A DNA stretch of 64,000 nucleotides. Origin: Bacteroidales bacterium (lineage in GTDB: Bacteria; Bacteroidota; Bacteroidia; Bacteroidales; P3). Below the pieces are notes generated by a model. That model did no database searches, was not told the DNA's origin, and was given only the letters and a program-made list of their open reading frames with translations. The DNA lies in contig JAFROL010000041.1 of the NCBI GenBank assembly GCA_017429685.1, positions 1-64,000 on the forward strand. Direction: 5' to 3'. Within the stretch, counting starts at the first letter, position 1. Every line of letters starts with the position of its first letter. Below are positions 59,422 to 64,000 of this stretch, one piece after another. Made by a program: the position numbers and the translations under genes.

Positions 59422-61206
59422 ATGAACAACACACTTTTTTCTTTCCCCAAGCCTGAGAATGAACCTGTACTTGGCTATGCTCCAGGCAGCCCCGAACGCA
59501 AAAAAATCCGCGAAGCTCTTAACGAACTTTACAAGAAAGAGTACGAGATTTGCCCTGTCATCGGCGGCAAAAAGATCAAAACCAAGGAGACAGGCACCAT
59601 TGTGATGCCCACCGAGAACAAGCACGTCTTGGCCAAATACTACAAGGTCACCGAAAAAGAGGTCAAGATGGCCATCGACGCAGCAATGAAAGCCCACGAG
59701 GAATGGGCCAACACCCCTTGGATTGAGCGCGCCAGCGTGATGCTGAAAATTGCAACCCTCATCAGCGGCAAATACCGTTGGCTTATCAACGCCGCCACTA
59801 TGCTGGGTCAGGGCAAGACCACGATGCAGGCCGAAATCGACTCGGCTTGCGAATTGGTCGATTTCCTGCGCTACAATGCCTACTATGCAAGCCAGATTTA
59901 CAGCGACCAGCCCTGCAGCGACAAGGGCACGCTGAACTATATGACCTACCGTCCGCTGGAAGGTTTCGTCTTTGCTATCACTCCGTTCAATTTCACTTCG
60001 ATCGCCAGCAACCTGTGCCTCAGCCCTGTGCTGATGGGCAACACCTGCATCTGGAAACCCTCGACGACGGCTATGCTCTCCAACTATATCCTTATGGACA
60101 TCTATAAGGAAGCCGGTCTGCCCGACGGCGTTGTCAACTTCCTGCCCGGCAGCGGCTCGCTCATCGGCAAGGTGGCTTTCGCCAACGAGAACCTGGCTGG
60201 TGTCCACTTCACCGGCGGTACCAAGACCTTCAACGGATTCTGGAAGAGCATCGGCGACAACATCGCCAACTATCGCACCTATCCCAAGATTGTCGGCGAG
60301 ACCGGCGGCAAGGACTTCATCTTCGCCCACAGCAGCGCCAACGCAGCCCAAGTGGCTACGGCCATCGTCCGCGGTGCCTTCGAGTTCCAGGGCCAGAAGT
60401 GCTCGGCAGCCAGCCGCGCATACGTCCCCAAGTCGATGTGGCCTGAGGTCAAGGAAATTGTCGGCAAGATGCTGAAAGAAATCAAGGTCGGCGATGTGCG
60501 CGACTTCAGCGCATTCGTCAATGCCGTCATCGACGAGGCTTCGTTTGACAACTGTATGAACTACATCAACCACGCCAAGAAGAGCAAAGACGCCGAGATC
60601 GTTTTCGGTGGCGAAGGCGACAAGAGCGTTGGTTGGTTCATCCAGCCCACTGTTATTCTGGCCAAGAAACCCGATTACAAGTCGATGTGCGAGGAAATCT
60701 TCGGACCTATCATCACCATCTATGTCTATGACGACAAGGACTATGAGAAGACGCTGCACCTCTGCGACGAGACTTCGCCCTACGCTCTGACGGGAGCCAT
60801 CTTCGCTACCGACCGCAAGGCCCTGCGCCTCGGTGCCGAAATCCTCAAATATGCTGCCGGCAATATCTACTACAACGACAAGCCCACCGGAGCCGTCGTC
60901 GGTCAGCAGCCCTTCGGCGGTGCCCGCGCCAGCGGCACCAACGACAAGGCCGGCTCGTACCTCAACCTTATCCGCTGGACCTCGCCGCAGGCCATCAAGG
61001 AGACCTTCGATCCCGCCAGCAACTACAGCTATCCCTTTGTCAGCAACGAGGACAACCCCTACGTTGTCGAGAAAGCTGTGAAGACTGTTGCCAAAGCTGC
61101 CGACAAGGCCGTAGCAAAGGCTAAAGCCACGGTTAAGGCCGCTGCCAAAACGGCTAAGGCCAAAACCGCCGCAGCAAAGAAAGCTGCATCCAAAGCCAAA
61201 AAATAA
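59422..61206 (+). CDS. L-glutamate gamma-semialdehyde (P5C) dehydrogenase with Lys/Ala-rich tail
   Basis: The enzyme oxidises glutamate semialdehyde (from proline or arginine) to glutamate with NAD+. ALDH blocks: FAITPFNFTSIASNLCLSPV, NTCIWKPSTTAML, VHFTGGTKTF, IVGETGGKDFIF and the catalytic Cys-327 in GQKCSAASR, then EEIFGPIITIYVYDD and GNIYYNDKPTGAVVGQQPFG. The first 545 residues match the usual family length. A 45-residue tail of Ala/Lys repeats (AKAADKAVAKAKATVKAAAK, ending AKK) follows, like histone H1 tails. No proline dehydrogenase domain is attached. The gene has its own promoter and terminator. Confidence 0.93.
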   Translation: MNNTLFSFPKPENEPVLGYAPGSPERKKIREALNELYKKEYEICPVIGGKKIKTKETGTIVMPTENKHVLAKYYKVTEKEVKMAIDAAMKAHEEWANTPWIERASVMLKIATLISGKYRWLINAATMLGQGKTTMQAEIDSACELVDFLRYNAYYASQIYSDQPCSDKGTLNYMTYRPLEGFVFAITPFNFTSIASNLCLSPVLMGNTCIWKPSTTAMLSNYILMDIYKEAGLPDGVVNFLPGSGSLIGKVAFANENLAGVHFTGGTKTFNGFWKSIGDNIANYRTYPKIVGETGGKDFIFAHSSANAAQVATAIVRGAFEFQGQKCSAASRAYVPKSMWPEVKEIVGKMLKEIKVGDVRDFSAFVNAVIDEASFDNCMNYINHAKKSKDAEIVFGGEGDKSVGWFIQPTVILAKKPDYKSMCEEIFGPIITIYVYDDKDYEKTLHLCDETSPYALTGAIFATDRKALRLGAEILKYAAGNIYYNDKPTGAVVGQQPFGGARASGTNDKAGSYLNLIRWTSPQAIKETFDPASNYSYPFVSNEDNPYVVEKAVKTVAKAADKAVAKAKATVKAAAKTAKAKTAAAKKAASKAKK

Positions 61207-61223
61207 ATAATTGTTTCATAGAG

Positions 61224-61257
61224 AGGGACGCCCTCGCGAGGGCGTCCCTGTTTTTTT
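61224..61257 (+). terminator. Terminator of the P5C dehydrogenase gene
   Basis: AGGGACGCCCTC (61224-61235) and GAGGGCGTCCCT (61238-61249), perfect 12-bp stem, followed by seven T. Confidence 0.95.
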
Positions 61258-61266
61258 GTTTTCTGA

Positions 61267-61998
61267 ATGACAAAGCGTCTTTTTTTGTTCATCCTGATGG
61301 TCGGTAGCGTGTGCGTCGGCAAAGCCCAAAACGACGGCACTTTCCGCGGTACCCTTTTGCCCGACACGGCAGTTTCGCGCTGGTCGGTTGGAGTTTTTGG
61401 TGGAATTACGAGCAACCACCACGTCATCGATGTGCTCTATGCCACCGATATGAAATATACAGACCTTGGCGGCTATAGTGCTGGCGCCACGGTGTCCTGT
61501 CATCCCAAGGGGTGGCTGTCGCTGCGCGCCGATGTCGCTATGGTACAGAAAAACTATCGTATGGATCGCGACAACCGCTATTTGCCGTTTGTCTATACCG
61601 AGTCGTCCAATACCTACCTTTCGCTCCCCGTGACGGCGGTTTTGTCGTTGGGACGCACATTCCGCGTCTGCGGCGTGGTTGGCGGATATGTCGGCTATTG
61701 GCTTTCGGGCCGTCGGGAAGGGCAGAGCCTCTCGGTGACATACCTCACCACGGGTAATCAAGACGATACGTTTTTCGACGAGGAATATGTGTTCAACGAT
61801 GTCCGCGACAACCGTTTCGATGCCGGTATCGTCTTTGGTGCCGCATTGCGCTGCACGGTGGCCAAAAAGCTTGATCTCAGTGCCGAACTGCGCTGGTATT
61901 ATGGTTTGACCGACGTCCAGAAAAACTATCAGCAGAATCTTAATCCACGTTACAACACCACGCGTACCCTGCAGTTCGGGGTTTCGTATTGGCTGTAA
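61267..61998 (+). CDS. Outer-membrane beta-barrel protein (PorT-like fold)
   Basis: A signal peptide (residues 1-20, ending GKAQ) precedes a barrel-like protein: SRWSVGVFGGITSNHHVIDV, GGYSAGATVSCHPKGWLSLR, TYLSLPVTAVLSLG and CGVVGGYVGYWLSG. The end TLQFGVSYWL is a barrel C terminus. The pattern is that of the outer-membrane beta-barrel family common in Bacteroidetes. The substrate is unknown. Next gene (S41 peptidase) is 20 nt downstream, likely co-transcribed. Confidence 0.85.
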   Translation: MTKRLFLFILMVGSVCVGKAQNDGTFRGTLLPDTAVSRWSVGVFGGITSNHHVIDVLYATDMKYTDLGGYSAGATVSCHPKGWLSLRADVAMVQKNYRMDRDNRYLPFVYTESSNTYLSLPVTAVLSLGRTFRVCGVVGGYVGYWLSGRREGQSLSVTYLTTGNQDDTFFDEEYVFNDVRDNRFDAGIVFGAALRCTVAKKLDLSAELRWYYGLTDVQKNYQQNLNPRYNTTRTLQFGVSYWL

Positions 61999-62018
61999 GC
62001 TAAATAATTGATATGGTT

Positions 62019-63224
62019 ATGAAGAGATTGTTTTTTGCAATTTGGGTTGTTGCTTTATTGTTTACCTCCTGTCGGAAGGAGGCTATGGAACTGGTCGATC
62101 CTGACCGCCATTATTGCTACGACTATGTGTCCCAGTTCGAAACAGTGTGGACGGGTATAGACCAGGGCTATTTGTTTTGGGAGCGCGACACCGTCGATTG
62201 GGATGCCGTCTACGAGCGTATGCTGCCGGTTTTTCAGGGTTTCGATGCCCGCGGTTCGGCCACCGATGCCGAGCTGACCGAAGCCTATCAGTCGATGGTG
62301 CGTGGATTGTTGGATCATCATATGTATGTGCAAATCAAGAACCTTAAGACTGGTCACGCCATATATGCCGACCCGGCGTGGGATGAAGTGCCTTACCGCG
62401 ACTACTACCACTATACGCCTTTCGACCAGCAGGTTGCCCTGCTAAGCTCGATGGAAGGTGTCAGCAATTACAAAGAGGGAGGCAGTGCTTTCCCTTGCTA
62501 TTTCGCGCTTTTCCCAGGCAACAACGGCAAGAAGATAGCCTATCTGCGATTCCGTTCATTCAATGTTAGTTCTATGGTCAATTATCTTTCGGCCGATGAT
62601 TTGGCTCCGTTGCGTTCATTCTATGGCAGCGGCATCGTTGACGGCGTCACCAACGGATGGGCGGGCAGCGACAACGTTGAGGCTGTCATCATCGATGTGC
62701 GCGGAAACGGTGGTGGCCAGCTTACCGACCTCAAGCCTGTCGTTGCCAGCCTTTCGCACGCAGATATCGACTTGGGCTATTCGCGCACCAAAGAGGGGTT
62801 GGGCCGACTGGACTATAGCGCCTGGACGCCCTTCCGCATCGAACGGCCGGACAATTACCTGCGTTGGGACCGCAAGGTTGTCGTCCTTACCGATGTCAAT
62901 TCAGTCAGTTGTTCAGAAATCACGGCCTTGATGGTTCAGTCGATGTCCAACGGAACGGTCATCGGCGAACGTACCTATGGCGCCACCTGTCCGCTTATCA
63001 GTGGCGGCCACGATATGCTCTACAGCGGAGTCTTCGGCGACTATGACCGCTATGGCTACTATGTGTATACCAGCAACTTCGATGTTGTCGACAAAGAATA
63101 TAAGTCGCTCGAAGGAATAGGTGTTACGCCCGATATCGAGTGCCTGCTCGATTTCAATGCGCTTCAGAACGGTCACGACAACCAGCTGGAGCGAGCCCTC
63201 GAATTCGTCAGAACGGGGAAGTGA
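62019..63224 (+). CDS. S41 family peptidase lipoprotein
   Basis: The ATG at 62019 gives MKRLFFAIWVVALLFTSC with lipidated Cys-18. The C-terminal half is a tail-specific protease domain of family S41: KIAYLRFRSFNVSS, VEAVIIDVRGNGGGQLTDLK, KVVVLTDVNSVSCSEITALM (Ser-Cys-Ser region with the expected nucleophile) and GVTPDIECLLD. The first 180 residues replace the PDZ domain with a helical region (YVSQFETVWTGIDQGYLFWE), as in Bacteroidetes S41 lipoproteins. Probably a periplasmic or surface protease. Confidence 0.9.
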   Translation: MKRLFFAIWVVALLFTSCRKEAMELVDPDRHYCYDYVSQFETVWTGIDQGYLFWERDTVDWDAVYERMLPVFQGFDARGSATDAELTEAYQSMVRGLLDHHMYVQIKNLKTGHAIYADPAWDEVPYRDYYHYTPFDQQVALLSSMEGVSNYKEGGSAFPCYFALFPGNNGKKIAYLRFRSFNVSSMVNYLSADDLAPLRSFYGSGIVDGVTNGWAGSDNVEAVIIDVRGNGGGQLTDLKPVVASLSHADIDLGYSRTKEGLGRLDYSAWTPFRIERPDNYLRWDRKVVVLTDVNSVSCSEITALMVQSMSNGTVIGERTYGATCPLISGGHDMLYSGVFGDYDRYGYYVYTSNFDVVDKEYKSLEGIGVTPDIECLLDFNALQNGHDNQLERALEFVRTGK

Positions 63225-63313
63225 AATATTATTCTTCTTCTGATTCTATTTGAATTATAGGCTGTTATACATTTGTTTGGCTGCTGTTTAACCATTGGTG
63301 GTGAAATTTTTTT

Positions 63314-63321
63314 TAATTTTG
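63314..63321 (+). promoter_or_regulatory. -7 element upstream of the last gene
   Basis: TAATTTTG matches TAnnTTTG, 63 nt before the start codon at 63384. No clean -33 element is at the right distance. Confidence 0.4.
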
Positions 63322-63383
63322 TTGTAAAAAAGCGGGACAAATTGATACGTATAGGGTGTAGTTGAATTTGAAAATAAGTTTAT

Positions 63384-64000
63384 ATGAAAAAAGTTTTTTC
63401 TTTATTGTTTTTGTCTGCAGGGCTTTTCTCTGCTGTTAATGCCCAAAACTGTATTGTCTCGCTGCCTTACGATGTCTATACAACAGCGACGAATGTCGAC
63501 AGCTGTTGGACATTGTACAATGCTACGGTTAACAATTATTGTGTGCAGTCGTCCAACGACAGCGTGAAAAGTTATGCTGTGTTGCCTTTGTTCGATGCGC
63601 CGTTGTCGTCGATACATATACAATTCAGGTATTCTGTTCCTGACAGCATTCCTGTAGAGATAGGGGTGATGACGGATGCTGCCGACACGAACACATTCGA
63701 GCCATACGACACGGTATATGGCGGTGAGTCCAATATCATTGAAAATTTGGATTTCGGTCGCTGGACGGGAACCGACGGTCATATTGCTATCCGCTGGCGC
63801 CAGGGTTATCTGCGCCGCGTGACTCTCGACACGGTCTATGGTTGCTACACACCCTACGATGTGACGCTCACGAACATTACCGCCACCTCGGTAACGGTCG
63901 GCTGGCGCAACCGCACATTGGGAGCTGCGGGCTATGAGGTGGGTGTGTCGCGGTATAGAGAGTATAACTATACAACCCATTATACAACAGAAAACACTTT
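63384..64000 (+). CDS. Secreted fibronectin-type III-like protein, 3' end outside the window
   Basis: The reading frame is open from the ATG at 63384 to the window end. The N terminus is MKKVFSLLFLSAGLFSAVNA followed by QNC, a signal peptide. The mature part begins with a beta-sandwich region (SCWTLYNATVNNYCVQSSND, SIHIQFRYSVPDSIPVEIGV, FGRWTGTDGHIAIRWRQGYL), followed by DVTLTNITATSVTVGWRNRT, the start of a fibronectin type III-like domain. This layout is common in large T9SS cargo proteins; the sorting domain, if any, is outside the window. Confidence 0.85.
   Translation, partial: MKKVFSLLFLSAGLFSAVNAQNCIVSLPYDVYTTATNVDSCWTLYNATVNNYCVQSSNDSVKSYAVLPLFDAPLSSIHIQFRYSVPDSIPVEIGVMTDAADTNTFEPYDTVYGGESNIIENLDFGRWTGTDGHIAIRWRQGYLRRVTLDTVYGCYTPYDVTLTNITATSVTVGWRNRTLGAAGYEVGVSRYREYNYTTHYTTENT

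Overview
The window reads as one piece of a Bacteroidales (Bacteroidota) chromosome of moderate GC content. The evidence is: sigma-ABfr-type promoters (TTTG, about 19-21 nt, TAnnTTTG); a short primary sigma factor without a large region 1.1; several type IX secretion (T9SS) cargo proteins with type A or type B C-terminal sorting domains; an HU-related gene of the Bacteroidetes type; an rnf gene cluster; and a DUF6266 protein. I do not place it below order level. I see no phage, insertion sequence, integrase, CRISPR array or tRNA gene.

Layout. 1-830: end of an rRNA operon (5S rRNA and terminator), a palindromic cluster, and an HU-family gene broken by one extra base. 830-4800: an unrecognised secreted protein whose promoter lies about 260 nt upstream, with a strongly folded 6S-like RNA candidate in between; a membrane protein split over two frames; two small envelope proteins. 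4833-9024: an M6 metalloprotease with a T9SS tail and a DUF4810-DUF799 lipoprotein pair. 9211-9586: RNase P RNA. 9674-13704: comB-like gene, PAP2 phosphatase and trmO (overlapping), then an ECF sigma factor followed by a membrane protein with a T9SS-type C-terminal domain. 14119-20423: DUF6266 protein and two large T9SS type B cargo proteins. 20512-25038: rnfBCDGE without rnfA. 25328-30030: universal stress protein, SPOR protein, rpoD, ffh, folD. 30071-37633: glycosyltransferase, GT39-like/TPR membrane protein, acyltransferase, purL. 37746-43507: a DNA-repair-like group led by a 1570-residue exonuclease-like/RecQ/UvrD fusion, then a zinc-ribbon protein, ogt and a small helicase-associated-like protein. 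43729-48862: His-rich CobW GTPase, rsmG, Sel1-repeat protein. 49375-55526: beta-mannosidase-like lipoprotein, DUF486 protein, cinA, nadC, YihY/BrkB protein. 55571-64000: THUMP RNA methyltransferase, envelope proteins, queG, P5C dehydrogenase with a Lys/Ala tail, outer-membrane protein, S41 peptidase, and the start of another secreted protein.

Most genes are housekeeping: translation and RNA processing (5S, rnpB, ffh, rsmG, trmO, queG, THUMP methyltransferase), transcription (rpoD, ECF), nucleotide and cofactor synthesis (purL, folD, nadC), electron transport (rnf) and cell envelope. The most unusual feature is a set of short dispersed repeats. A heptamer array (CGGAAAG and variants) lies at or within a few bases of the stop codon of four genes, always purine-rich on the coding strand. 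In three of these places a second element related to TAACGCATTAACGCA, or another repeat, follows before the next gene. The same elements occur in frame inside purL, the GT39/TPR gene and the beta-mannosidase gene, and a different 28-nt palindromic element lies inside the DUF6266 gene. These repeats, the helicase fusion, the 6S-like RNA candidate and the rnf cluster without rnfA are the points most worth checking.
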